This document shows positions 1-8,210 of a stretch of 64,000 nucleotides of DNA, piece after piece. Position 1 is the stretch's first letter. The number at the start of each line of letters is the position of its first letter. The DNA is taken from positions 320,594 through 384,593 of the forward strand of contig NZ_GG698802.1 in the NCBI RefSeq assembly GCF_000161935.1, written 5' to 3'. A model generated the notes under the pieces. It did not search any database. It was not told the origin of the DNA and saw only the letters and a program-made list of their open reading frames with translations. Made by a program: the position numbers and the translations under genes. The stretch comes from Limosilactobacillus coleohominis 101-4-CHN. GTDB taxonomy: Bacteria; Bacillota; Bacilli; Lactobacillales; Lactobacillaceae.

Positions 1-2
1 AT

Positions 3-1412
3 AATCAAGAAACTGTGCATCTACAGGCACGGGTTTCCGTCCACCATCCAAAGCTGGCGATGGTTAGTATGATGTTGGGAGCGTTTGTCGGAATGTTTAG
101 TGAAACTTCATTAAACATCGCCCTTCCCCAACTCATGGCTCAGCTCCACGTTAATCAATCAAAGATTCAGTGGTTAGTGACTGGATACATGTTGATCATT
201 GGGATTATCTTACCCCTTTCGAGTTTAATTACTAAGTGGTTTACAACTCGTCAGGTCATTATCTTTGCCCTGTGCGACTTTATTATTGGATCGATTATCT
301 CCGCGATGGGAAATGGCTTTGCGGTTGTTTTAGTCGGTCGAATGATCCAAGGAATTGGTACTGGATTGATCCTTCCGCTTATGTTCACCGTGGCAATGCA
401 AATCTTTCCGCCGCAAAAAATTGGCGCGGTCATGGGAATGTGTGCACTCGTGATTATGTTCGCCCCAGCTATTGGTCCAACATTAACAGGAATTTTACTA
501 GGCGTTGGTAGCTGGCGCTGGGTCTTCTGGTCATTCGTTCCATTCTTGGTAATCGCGTTAATTTTTGCGATTACTTCATTGGAAAACATCAGTGAATTAA
601 CCAAGCCACACGTCGATGTTATCTCAATTCTAGCATCCGCGATTGGTTTCTCTGGCCTAATTGCTGGGGTTAGTTTTGCGAGTGAAAGTGGCTGGCTATC
701 AGCAAAAGTTCTCGGTTCCCTGATCATTGGGGTACTCGCCCTCGTGTTCTACGGTTACCGCCAACTCCGTCTAGATGAGCCCATCCTCAATCTCCGAGTC
801 TTCAAGCACACAAACTTCCGGACGGGCGCCGCAATTGTCATGATTGATTTTGGAATTATTCTTTCTGCAATGTACTTATTGCCCCAATATATTCAAAATG
901 GGATGGCCTTGCCGGTTGCGTTGACCGGGATAATCATGTTACCAGGTGGATTAGTCAACGCGATTGTCTCAGCCATTGCCGGACGAATGTACGACAACGT
1001 TGGTGCAAAATTACCGGCGCGACTTGGTCTCGTCATTGCGTTAATCGGGGCGATCTTGCTCGCATTTGTATCAACTAAAACTGCAATTTGGTATGTCATC
1101 ATGGCCCACATCATCTTAATGGTTGGGGCACCATTAGCAATGTCGCCATCACAAACGAGTGCTTTGAATTCACTCAGTGGTCGGGAATCTGCGGATGGAA
1201 GTACGATTTTGAACACAATGCAGCAAATTATCGGAGCGTTAGCGACTGCCCTGGCTACCAGTTTCTTGGAAGTTGGTCGTCACGCAGTCACTGGTAGCAA
1301 TGCCTTTACATTTACTAACGGGGTCCACTATGGTTTCTACTTCACCATTGCCCTCGTCGTGATCGGCTTGTTAATCTCACTCAAAATCCAAGACGACGCT
1401 AACAACCACTAA
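3..1412 (+). CDS. MFS drug-efflux transporter, DHA2 family (5' end outside window)
   Basis: Proton-driven multidrug exporter of the 14-helix DHA2 (EmrB/QacA-like) group, in the cell membrane. The protein is almost entirely hydrophobic helices. Near the N-terminus it has a segment reading SETSLNIALPQL, in the place where this family usually has a conserved helix-1 motif, followed by the loop between helices 2 and 3. The frame is open back to the first base with no stop. A GTG at 15 has no ribosome binding site, so the true start probably lies upstream of the window and the gene is partial. A clear hairpin terminator follows the stop. The substrate cannot be told from sequence. Confidence 0.85.
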   Translation, partial: NQETVHLQARVSVHHPKLAMVSMMLGAFVGMFSETSLNIALPQLMAQLHVNQSKIQWLVTGYMLIIGIILPLSSLITKWFTTRQVIIFALCDFIIGSIISAMGNGFAVVLVGRMIQGIGTGLILPLMFTVAMQIFPPQKIGAVMGMCALVIMFAPAIGPTLTGILLGVGSWRWVFWSFVPFLVIALIFAITSLENISELTKPHVDVISILASAIGFSGLIAGVSFASESGWLSAKVLGSLIIGVLALVFYGYRQLRLDEPILNLRVFKHTNFRTGAAIVMIDFGIILSAMYLLPQYIQNGMALPVALTGIIMLPGGLVNAIVSAIAGRMYDNVGAKLPARLGLVIALIGAILLAFVSTKTAIWYVIMAHIILMVGAPLAMSPSQTSALNSLSGRESADGSTILNTMQQIIGALATALATSFLEVGRHAVTGSNAFTFTNGVHYGFYFTIALVVIGLLISLKIQDDANNH

Positions 1413-1417
1413 AATCC

Positions 1418-1450
1418 AGCCCACTCTTGTACAAACAAGGGTGGGCTTTT
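1418..1450 (+). terminator. Rho-independent terminator after the MFS gene
   Basis: A 13-base stem (one mismatch), AGCCCACTCTTGT paired with ACAAGGGTGGGCT, is followed by TTTT. It sits six bases after the MFS stop. Confidence 0.85.
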
Positions 1451-1478
1451 AAAATAGAATTAGAATTTTAACTGAAAT

Positions 1479-2492
1479 GTGGTGACTGAATTGACTCAAC
1501 AAAAATTACTGTTACTCTCGACCGGTGGGACCATTGCTTCCGTTATTTCTGAGGAAGGTCTGGCCCCTGGTGAATCCGGTGAAGACCTGCTTAAAATGGT
1601 TGGCAACCTCCCCTATCAAATTGATGTGAAGGATATTTTAAACCTAGATTCTTCCAATATCCAACCCGAAGAATGGAAAACCATTGCCGAAGACATTTAC
1701 AAGTACCGGCATGATTATGACGGGATTGTCGTTTCTCACGGGACGGACACGATGGCGTACACGGCCTCAATGATGACCTTTATGCTTCAAAATATTGACG
1801 TCCCAGTTGTTTTTACGGGAAGTCAGGTGCCAATTAACGTCTTGCTAAGTGATGCACCAGATAATATGCGACTAGCCTTTGCCGCGGCCGCTAGTTTACA
1901 GCCGGGAATCTACCTAGCTTTTGACAGTAAAGTCATGCGTGGTTGTCGTGCCGTTAAGGTCCGGACAACGGCCTTTAATGCCTTCGAAAGTGTTAATTTC
2001 CCACCCGTCGCTGAAGTGACCTCCGATGGTTTAGAAATCAAAATCCCAGAGCAATGGCAACCAAGGCAGTGCATTTTAAATACTGCAATTGACACAAACG
2101 TTTCTCTAATCAAATTATTCCCTGGCTTTGATCCCGCCCTCCTCCACGCAATGGCAGAAAATGGCTGTCACGGGATTGTGATTGAGGCTTACGGACTTGG
2201 CGGCATGACCTTTATTCGTCGAAATGTTGCTGCTGCCATCGGTGAATTAATCCGCAAAGGAATTCCAGTAATTGCCGCTAGTCAGTGTCTCTACGAACGA
2301 AGCGACCTAACCAAATATGAAGTCGGTCGTCAAGCCCTACTGGAAGGTGCCATTAGCGCTCGTGACATGACCTCAGAAAGTGCAATTACTAAGCTAATGT
2401 GGGGATTGGGCCAAGGCATGGACGTTAAAGACATCGATAAATTCTTTAACACCAACGTTGCTGGTGAAGTCACCATTGATGAGCTAAATTAA
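1479..2492 (+). CDS. ansA: L-asparaginase, type I (cytoplasmic)
   Basis: Hydrolyses L-asparagine to aspartate and ammonia. The first active-site motif STGGTIAS lies at about residues 14-21, with the nucleophile Thr, and the second, SHGTDTM, at about residues 86-92, with the Thr-Asp pair. The length, about 337 residues, is normal for the cytoplasmic type I enzyme, and no signal peptide is present. The start is uncertain: GTG at 1479 and 1482 lack a good ribosome binding site, while TTG at 1491 has GGTGA five bases upstream. It is transcribed alone behind the MFS terminator. Confidence 0.9.
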   Translation: MVTELTQQKLLLLSTGGTIASVISEEGLAPGESGEDLLKMVGNLPYQIDVKDILNLDSSNIQPEEWKTIAEDIYKYRHDYDGIVVSHGTDTMAYTASMMTFMLQNIDVPVVFTGSQVPINVLLSDAPDNMRLAFAAAASLQPGIYLAFDSKVMRGCRAVKVRTTAFNAFESVNFPPVAEVTSDGLEIKIPEQWQPRQCILNTAIDTNVSLIKLFPGFDPALLHAMAENGCHGIVIEAYGLGGMTFIRRNVAAAIGELIRKGIPVIAASQCLYERSDLTKYEVGRQALLEGAISARDMTSESAITKLMWGLGQGMDVKDIDKFFNTNVAGEVTIDELN

Positions 2493-2569
2493 AACCTTGA
2501 TTACTAACTTTTTGTAAGTTAAAATGGAGTCAAGAAATGAAATTCAATCAAACCATTGGAGGGATTACT

Positions 2570-3172
2570 ATGACTTCAAAATTTAACGAAATTGCTGCTC
2601 AACGTCGTTCAATCTATGCACTCGGGGAAAATGTACGCCAGACTCCTGAAGAGATTTTTAACCTCGTCAAGACGACGGTTCGTAACTCACCAAGTGCCTT
2701 TAATAGCCAGACTGTCCGGGCGGTCGTCTTGTTTGGAGATCAATCAGATCGAGTTTGGGATATTGTTGAAAATACCCTACAAAAAATCGTGAAGGAACCT
2801 GCTGCGTTTGAAAAGACAAAGGCAAAAATTGCCACTTTCCGCGCTGGATTTGGAACCATTCTCTACCTTACCGACACGGAGATTGTTCACAATTTAGAAA
2901 AGCAATTCCCTTCTTATGCTGATAACTTCCAACCATGGTCAGAACAAGCCATTGGTGGTGCTCAACAAGCTGTCTGGACAGCACTCGCTGAACAAGGCAT
3001 TGGCGCTAGTCTTCAACACTATAACCCACTGATTGACGACGCCATCCATGAAGCATTTGATTTACCAACAACTTGGCAATTACGTGCAGAGATGCCGTTT
3101 GGTTCAATTGAACAACCTGCTGGTAATAAAGAATATCTTCCGGAAGATCAAGTGTTCAAGTTAATTCAATAA
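2570..3172 (+). CDS. Nitroreductase family protein (Frm2/HY1-like)
   Basis: Flavin-dependent NAD(P)H oxidoreductase of about 200 residues. The N-terminal QRRSIYALG and the stretch NSPSAFNSQTVRAVVL match the FMN-binding region of the fatty-acid-repression type nitroreductases. The C-terminal PFGSIEQPAGNKEYLP is the usual family tail. ATG at 2570 is chosen because GGAGGG lies seven bases upstream; the longer frame from 2537 has no such site. The physiological substrate is unknown. The downstream gap to the convergent DUF915 gene is filled by the structured repeat. Confidence 0.88.
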   Translation: MTSKFNEIAAQRRSIYALGENVRQTPEEIFNLVKTTVRNSPSAFNSQTVRAVVLFGDQSDRVWDIVENTLQKIVKEPAAFEKTKAKIATFRAGFGTILYLTDTEIVHNLEKQFPSYADNFQPWSEQAIGGAQQAVWTALAEQGIGASLQHYNPLIDDAIHEAFDLPTTWQLRAEMPFGSIEQPAGNKEYLPEDQVFKLIQ

Positions 3173-3182
3173 TTATTTATTA

Positions 3183-3344
3183 AAAAGGGAGCGTGACAGA
3201 AGTCATTTATGACTTCGTTTTCACGCCCCCGCAAGCACAAATAGGCCTCCAGAGTTCGGCTTTGCCGAGCACTGGAGGCCATTTGTGTACTGCGCTGTTC
3301 GCTTTTTATTAAAGTAATCGGGTTTGTGTCACAGCGTCGCTTTT
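3183..3344 (+). repeat. Structured intergenic repeat, copy 1
   Basis: About 160 bases fill the gap between the convergent nitroreductase and DUF915 genes. Hairpin I pairs GCGTGA with TCACGC and GAAGTC with GACTTC. Hairpin II pairs CACAAAT with ATTTGTG, GGCCTCCAG with CTGGAGGCC, and CGGC with GCCG. Near-identical copies occur at 19122-19281 and 31421-31577. The differences between copies mostly keep the pairing, so the element is probably a functional RNA or DNA hairpin. A 60-codon minus-strand open frame inside it is judged spurious. Confidence 0.85.
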
Positions 3345-3348
3345 GCAA

Positions 3349-4239
3349 TTAATTACCATTATCCGGATCATTATCCGAATTCTTTTGATTAGATTGCCGC
3401 GGCCCGCTATTCGGGTTGCGGTTATTTTTTAAGATATATCTTTGAATTAAATCGAGGACTTCCGTGTTTTGGGGAAGCGATGAATGTTGAGCCAACTTAC
3501 CAGTAACGGTTACTTGTGTATAGTGCTTGACCGCACCCTGATATACATATTTACCGGCGAGGACACTACTCAATGGTACAATCCCGTCTTCGACATAGTT
3601 TTCCGAACCCGCCACTGAATAAACATCGAGGTCATCTGGTAAATTGTCCCGATATTTAACAAAGTCTTTCAACATTTCCGTCCGCCGACTAGTTGGCTCC
3701 GAGAAGTTATATGGTGACCCAATCGTCATTAGCCGTTTAATCGTAATCTGATCTTCATCAAAGTAATGTTCCAAGAAGTAAGTGTAAACCAGCCCACCAT
3801 TGGAGTGACCGATTCCCTTAAAGTTGTTGAAATCGTAGCGATTCTTTAACTGATTAAAAGCCTTATTAAACATCTTAGCCTGTTTTTTAATGTTGCTATA
3901 TCCATCATGGTTGTTTTCAAAACCCACAACCATAAATGGTTCATTATCACCGTGCCGAACCCGGCCAGTATAGGTAATTTTACCGTCGTTATAAACCTTA
4001 ACCTTGAGCAGGCTGTGACGTTTATGGTCCATACTATTGATCTTTTTGACCATGCCATCAAACCGGTTCACCGTTGCACTACTGCCGGGAATCATAATTA
4101 CCGGCGACATTTTGGACTGCTGACGAGTCCGCAGTTGATGAACATTTTGACACGACCAGCCATAAGAAAGCCCCGTCAAGATTGCAATCAAGATCACTAA
4201 CCAAATGAGTAATCGCCGATGTTTCTTAGTGATTTTCAT
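3349..4239 (-). CDS. DUF915 alpha/beta hydrolase, membrane-anchored
   Basis: Predicted cell-surface serine hydrolase of the DUF915 family common in lactobacilli. It has one N-terminal transmembrane segment at about residues 9-27, then an alpha/beta hydrolase domain with the nucleophile elbow GIGHSNGG. The last 25 residues are Asn/Asp/Gly/Gln-rich and look disordered. Its start overlaps the end of the upstream EIIC gene by 14 bases, so the two are probably co-translated. A second DUF915 paralogue lies at 32237-33094. The natural substrate is unknown. Confidence 0.82.
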   Translation of the reverse strand: MKITKKHRRLLIWLVILIAILTGLSYGWSCQNVHQLRTRQQSKMSPVIMIPGSSATVNRFDGMVKKINSMDHKRHSLLKVKVYNDGKITYTGRVRHGDNEPFMVVGFENNHDGYSNIKKQAKMFNKAFNQLKNRYDFNNFKGIGHSNGGLVYTYFLEHYFDEDQITIKRLMTIGSPYNFSEPTSRRTEMLKDFVKYRDNLPDDLDVYSVAGSENYVEDGIVPLSSVLAGKYVYQGAVKHYTQVTVTGKLAQHSSLPQNTEVLDLIQRYILKNNRNPNSGPRQSNQKNSDNDPDNGN

Positions 4240-5536
4240 TTGTCGAATCCCCCTTCAAGTCTTCACGTGCCCGTGCTTCAACTTTTTCAACGAGTTTAAC
4301 AAACGGAATGTAAAGAATAACATCAATTACCAACAGCACCATCGTAAAGATGAATGCTATCCAGTTGCCACCAGTGGCAATGAATGGCGTCAAAATTCCT
4401 GGTGTACCATTGGGCACTGGATAAACTAACGGCGGAAAGGCATGGATGAAGATCAGGCAGCTCCCTAAAATAATATTGACCACCGGTAAAACCACAAATG
4501 GTAGTAAATAAACTGGATTACAGAATACCTGCGCCCCAAACAAAATTGGCAGACCGATATTGAAGAACCCTGGTGCCATACTCCAGCGGGAAACTTGGCG
4601 GTAATAATGCGAACGGCTGCTCCACAGCACAGCGATTATTAAGGCGAGCGTCAAACCAACCCCGCCGAAAACCGCAAAGCCCGTATATAAAGATGAAGGC
4701 GTAAACGGATACGGAATTCCCCAGGCCGTTTTATGGGTCAATGCATAACCAAGGTTGGCTGCCATTTCATTACTGTAAACCTGCGAGGTCGCGCTGAGCG
4801 GTTCTGCAAAGCCAAGCCACACAAGAATAGTATTAACTACTGATAAAGTGATGTTTAAAAAGTAGTTACTATTCCGGTCAAGGGTTGATCCAATCCACTG
4901 ACTTACGATCCCGTCTAAACCAAATTGCCGGTATAACGCAAATAGGAAGTGGAGTACAAAGGCGCTACCGACTAAAATGATGAATGGCTTTAAGTTTTTC
5001 AATACTGTCTTTATGATTGCTGAATTTGGTTCTGCGAAGTCCATAAAGGTGGCCGAGCGTCCAAGCCGGACAAACATTCGCCCAACTACATACCCCACCA
5101 GGACGCCGATGATCAGCCACGCAGCACTATAGTACTTCATTTCGATAATGTCACTATTCCCTTGAACTCCATGAACAAAGATCAGGGTATAGCAAACAAT
5201 TGCGGCCACACCAGCAATTGGATTTTCCTTATGATAGTACTTGGTAGTTAAAACGGCACTGACTAAACAGGCAAAAGGTGCGGTCCATCCCACTGTTACC
5301 CTCGTCATATCCATAAAAAATGCCCGCCAGAATTGACGAAATGGTAACCAATCCGCAACGTGTAAAACACTGCCCAAGAAACCATTGGTGGACAGTAAAT
5401 TTTCGTACAACAACCACGAAAAGCTACCAACTAAAATTAAGGGGAATAGTGCAATTAAGGTCCGATGCAGGATTTGGATAAATGACCGTTGGCGAAAACG
5501 AACCATCCAATTAATCCACCGTTCTTGATTGAACAT
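4226..5536 (-). CDS. PTS sugar permease, EIIC component (cellobiose/lactose family), orphan
   Basis: Membrane channel subunit of a phosphotransferase system, about 436 residues with about ten hydrophobic segments. The C-terminal NPVYLLPFVVLPVVNIILGS and the NWLGFAEPL-like segment (VWLGFAEPLS here) are typical of the cellobiose/lactose EIIC family. No EIIA or EIIB gene is adjacent, so it must borrow those subunits or act otherwise. It overlaps the DUF915 hydrolase gene downstream by 14 bases. The sugar cannot be assigned. Confidence 0.82.
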   Translation of the reverse strand: MFNQERWINWMVRFRQRSFIQILHRTLIALFPLILVGSFSWLLYENLLSTNGFLGSVLHVADWLPFRQFWRAFFMDMTRVTVGWTAPFACLVSAVLTTKYYHKENPIAGVAAIVCYTLIFVHGVQGNSDIIEMKYYSAAWLIIGVLVGYVVGRMFVRLGRSATFMDFAEPNSAIIKTVLKNLKPFIILVGSAFVLHFLFALYRQFGLDGIVSQWIGSTLDRNSNYFLNITLSVVNTILVWLGFAEPLSATSQVYSNEMAANLGYALTHKTAWGIPYPFTPSSLYTGFAVFGGVGLTLALIIAVLWSSRSHYYRQVSRWSMAPGFFNIGLPILFGAQVFCNPVYLLPFVVLPVVNIILGSCLIFIHAFPPLVYPVPNGTPGILTPFIATGGNWIAFIFTMVLLVIDVILYIPFVKLVEKVEARAREDLKGDSTNENH

Positions 5537-5625
5537 TCAATCACTCCATTCATTAAAACAAATTACTCCATATTATAAGCTGATTAACGAGCCCTGTATA
5601 GTTAATTTCGTGATATTACTACTCC

Positions 5626-5666
5626 AAAAGGCAGTCTCACCAAACGTTCTTGTGAGACTGCCTTTT
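5626..5666. terminator. Hairpin terminator between uvrA-like gene and EIIC gene
   Basis: AAAAGGCAGTCTCAC pairs perfectly with GTGAGACTGCCTTTT around a 11-base loop. It lies three bases beyond the stop of the minus-strand UvrA-like gene, and its A/T runs would let it act in either direction. Confidence 0.88.
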
Positions 5667-5668
5667 CA

Positions 5669-8176
5669 TTATTCATAACGTTTTAAATAGTCAGCTAAAT
5701 ATTTAATCGTTAAACTCTGTGGATCGTTAACCAAGTCTTGCGGTCGACCACTTGCTACAATCCGCCCACCATTCTTACCACCACGCGGTCCCAGGTCAAG
5801 GATATAATCGGCATTGGCAATCAAGTTCAAATCGTGCGTAATTGTAATAATCGTGGCCCCACGATCCAGTAACTGCTGCATAACATTAACAAGGGTCTTC
5901 ACATCTAACGGGTGCAGCCCAATTGTCGGTTCATCAAACACAAATAGCGTAGTTGCTTGATTACGATTGAGGTGTTTAACCAACTTCAAACGCTGCGCCT
6001 CCCCACCTGACAGACTCGGAGTACTCTCACCGAGGTGCAGATAATCAAGACCGACTTCTTGTAAAAGTTGCAGCTCTTTTTCAATCCGTGGTTGATCTTT
6101 AAATACGGGTAGTGCTTCGCGAACGTCCATCTTTAAAATGTCGACAATCGAATAATCATGCCACTTAACTTTTTGAATAGCCTGATTATAGCGATCACCG
6201 TTACATTCTGGACAAACCTGCTGCATATCTGGCAAAAATTGAATATCTAAAGTGACCACGCCAGCACCACCACAGGTAGGGCACGCCCCTTGCTTATTGT
6301 TATAAGAAAAATAAGTCGGCGTATAATGCTTTTTCTTAGCTAAGGGTTGCGCAGCAAAGAGCTTCCGTAAGTTATCCATAATGCTCGTGTAGGTGGCAAC
6401 GGTTGAGCGTTGAGTTTTACCAATTGGTGCTGCGTCAACACTCACAACATCTTTCAATGATGAAACTAACTTGGTCACTTGCTTAGGGAGTTGCTGACCC
6501 TTCGCTTGGGCTTGAATCGCTGGAACTAAGCTATCTAAAATCAGACTTGTCTTCCCTGCCCCAGAGAAACCAGTAATTGCACTAAGTCGGTTAACCGGCA
6601 ACTGGGCATGGACATTCTTGAGGTTGAAATAATTTTGGACGCCAAAGTCAATTTGCTGTTTTGCTGGTTGATCAGCAACTGACCGGGCCAGCAACTTGGC
6701 GGTCCCGTTTAGGTATGGTCCAATCTTGGACTGATCATCATGGGCCACTTGATCCGGCGTTCCTTGAGCAATAACCTGACCACCGGCACTGCCGGATCCA
6801 GGACCAATTTCAATGATCCAATCCGCTGCCTTAATAATGTCAACGTTGTGGTCAACAACCACGAGTGAGTTTCCTTGGTGAACAAGTTCCCGGAAGACGT
6901 TTAACAATCCAGTAATGTTATCCGGGTGCAACCCAATTGATGGTTCGTCAAGGATATACAGCACCCCGGTTGTTTGGGTCCGCAAAGTTCGTGAGAGTTG
7001 AATTCTTTGGAGTTCCCCCGTGGATAAAGTATTCCCATTTCGTGACAGGGTTAGGTAATCCAATCCCAGCTCTAATAACGGTCGTAAGTTGTCCGTAAAT
7101 TCTTTAAATAAGCTTTGCGCCATTTTATGCATATCTGATGGCAGTTCTTTTAATACATCCTGTTGCCAGTCTTTTAGGTCGCCAAGTGTTAATTCACTCA
7201 CCTGAGCAATGTTCAAGCCACCAGCAAGCTGCTTGAGCAACTCGGGCTTTAAACGTGTCCCGTGACAGACTGGACATGTCGAATAATGGAAAAATTCACT
7301 AATCCGTTTTTGAGCCCGTTCACTTTTACTAGATTGTGCAGAACGCCACACCGCGGCGTGGGCATTTTCGTACAGGGCATTAAAGTCATGAAATACCCGC
7401 CCCGTACCTGACCGAAAGTCCATCTTAAATTTCTGCTCTGGTCCGTTAAGCACAAAGTCTTTTTCCTTATCCGTCAAATCCTTGTATGGGACGTGAATCC
7501 GTACACCTGCTTGCTCAGCAACATTCGGCATAAAGTTTCTTCCCGGAAGGTGCCAGGAAGAAACCGCCCCGTCCGCTAGACTCAGATTTTCATCACCAAT
7601 TAATTTACTATCGTCAATTGTCCGGACTTGACCAGTCCCCTGACAGTTAGTACAAGCCCCCGCAGAATTAAAAGCAAAATCTTCCGCGCTAAAGGCATCG
7701 AATTGCGCGCCACATTCTGGACAGGTTAACTTGCCCATATCATCCCCAGACATACTCATTACCTGCGCAATCTCCAAACTCGGCTTGAGCCGGTGACCAT
7801 TCGGGCAGACCGGCGATCCCAACCGAGAAAAGATTAGTCGAATAACGTTAAAGATTTCACTCATCGTTCCAACGGTTGCACGTTCTGAAGGAATACTTGG
7901 CCGTTGTTTCAAAGCTAGTGCCGACGGAATATGCTTGACACTGGTGACTTCAGCTTGAGCACCAATTTTAATCCGCCGCCGGGTGTAGGTCGAAAGGGCC
8001 TCTAAGTAACGGCGTGACCCTTCCTCATATAGAATTCCCATTGCTAATGAGCTTTTCCCCGAGCCAGACAGGCCAGAGACAGCAACAAACTTGTGCAACG
8101 GAATATCGACATCAATATTTTTTAGATTATGAACCCGTGCCCCGCGAACTTCAATTTGCGTTGGTAATTTCTCCAC
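5669..8176 (-). CDS. UvrA-like ABC ATPase lacking the UvrB-binding domain
   Basis: Paralogue of excinuclease subunit UvrA, 835 residues against about 940-950 for UvrA. It has two ABC cassettes: Walker A GLSGSGKSS near residue 33 and GFSGAGKTS near residue 538, with signatures LSTGELQRIQLSRTL and LSGGEAQRLKLVKHL. The CxxC pairs (CPECG/CTNCQG and CPTCGG/CPECNG) are kept. After the first Walker A and Q-loop region, the stretch of about 110 residues that binds UvrB in UvrA1 is missing, as in UvrA2/DrrC-type proteins. It may protect DNA from intercalating drugs rather than drive standard excision repair. It is followed by a strong terminator. Confidence 0.88.
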   Translation of the reverse strand: MEKLPTQIEVRGARVHNLKNIDVDIPLHKFVAVSGLSGSGKSSLAMGILYEEGSRRYLEALSTYTRRRIKIGAQAEVTSVKHIPSALALKQRPSIPSERATVGTMSEIFNVIRLIFSRLGSPVCPNGHRLKPSLEIAQVMSMSGDDMGKLTCPECGAQFDAFSAEDFAFNSAGACTNCQGTGQVRTIDDSKLIGDENLSLADGAVSSWHLPGRNFMPNVAEQAGVRIHVPYKDLTDKEKDFVLNGPEQKFKMDFRSGTGRVFHDFNALYENAHAAVWRSAQSSKSERAQKRISEFFHYSTCPVCHGTRLKPELLKQLAGGLNIAQVSELTLGDLKDWQQDVLKELPSDMHKMAQSLFKEFTDNLRPLLELGLDYLTLSRNGNTLSTGELQRIQLSRTLRTQTTGVLYILDEPSIGLHPDNITGLLNVFRELVHQGNSLVVVDHNVDIIKAADWIIEIGPGSGSAGGQVIAQGTPDQVAHDDQSKIGPYLNGTAKLLARSVADQPAKQQIDFGVQNYFNLKNVHAQLPVNRLSAITGFSGAGKTSLILDSLVPAIQAQAKGQQLPKQVTKLVSSLKDVVSVDAAPIGKTQRSTVATYTSIMDNLRKLFAAQPLAKKKHYTPTYFSYNNKQGACPTCGGAGVVTLDIQFLPDMQQVCPECNGDRYNQAIQKVKWHDYSIVDILKMDVREALPVFKDQPRIEKELQLLQEVGLDYLHLGESTPSLSGGEAQRLKLVKHLNRNQATTLFVFDEPTIGLHPLDVKTLVNVMQQLLDRGATIITITHDLNLIANADYILDLGPRGGKNGGRIVASGRPQDLVNDPQSLTIKYLADYLKRYE

Positions 8177-8210
8177 GTTAACGACTCCTTTCCATTTAAA
8201 TAATATTCAA

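Noticed and set aside
3166-3348. 60-residue minus-strand open frame
   Set aside because: It lies wholly inside repeat copy 1 and has no ribosome binding site; its sequence follows from the hairpins.
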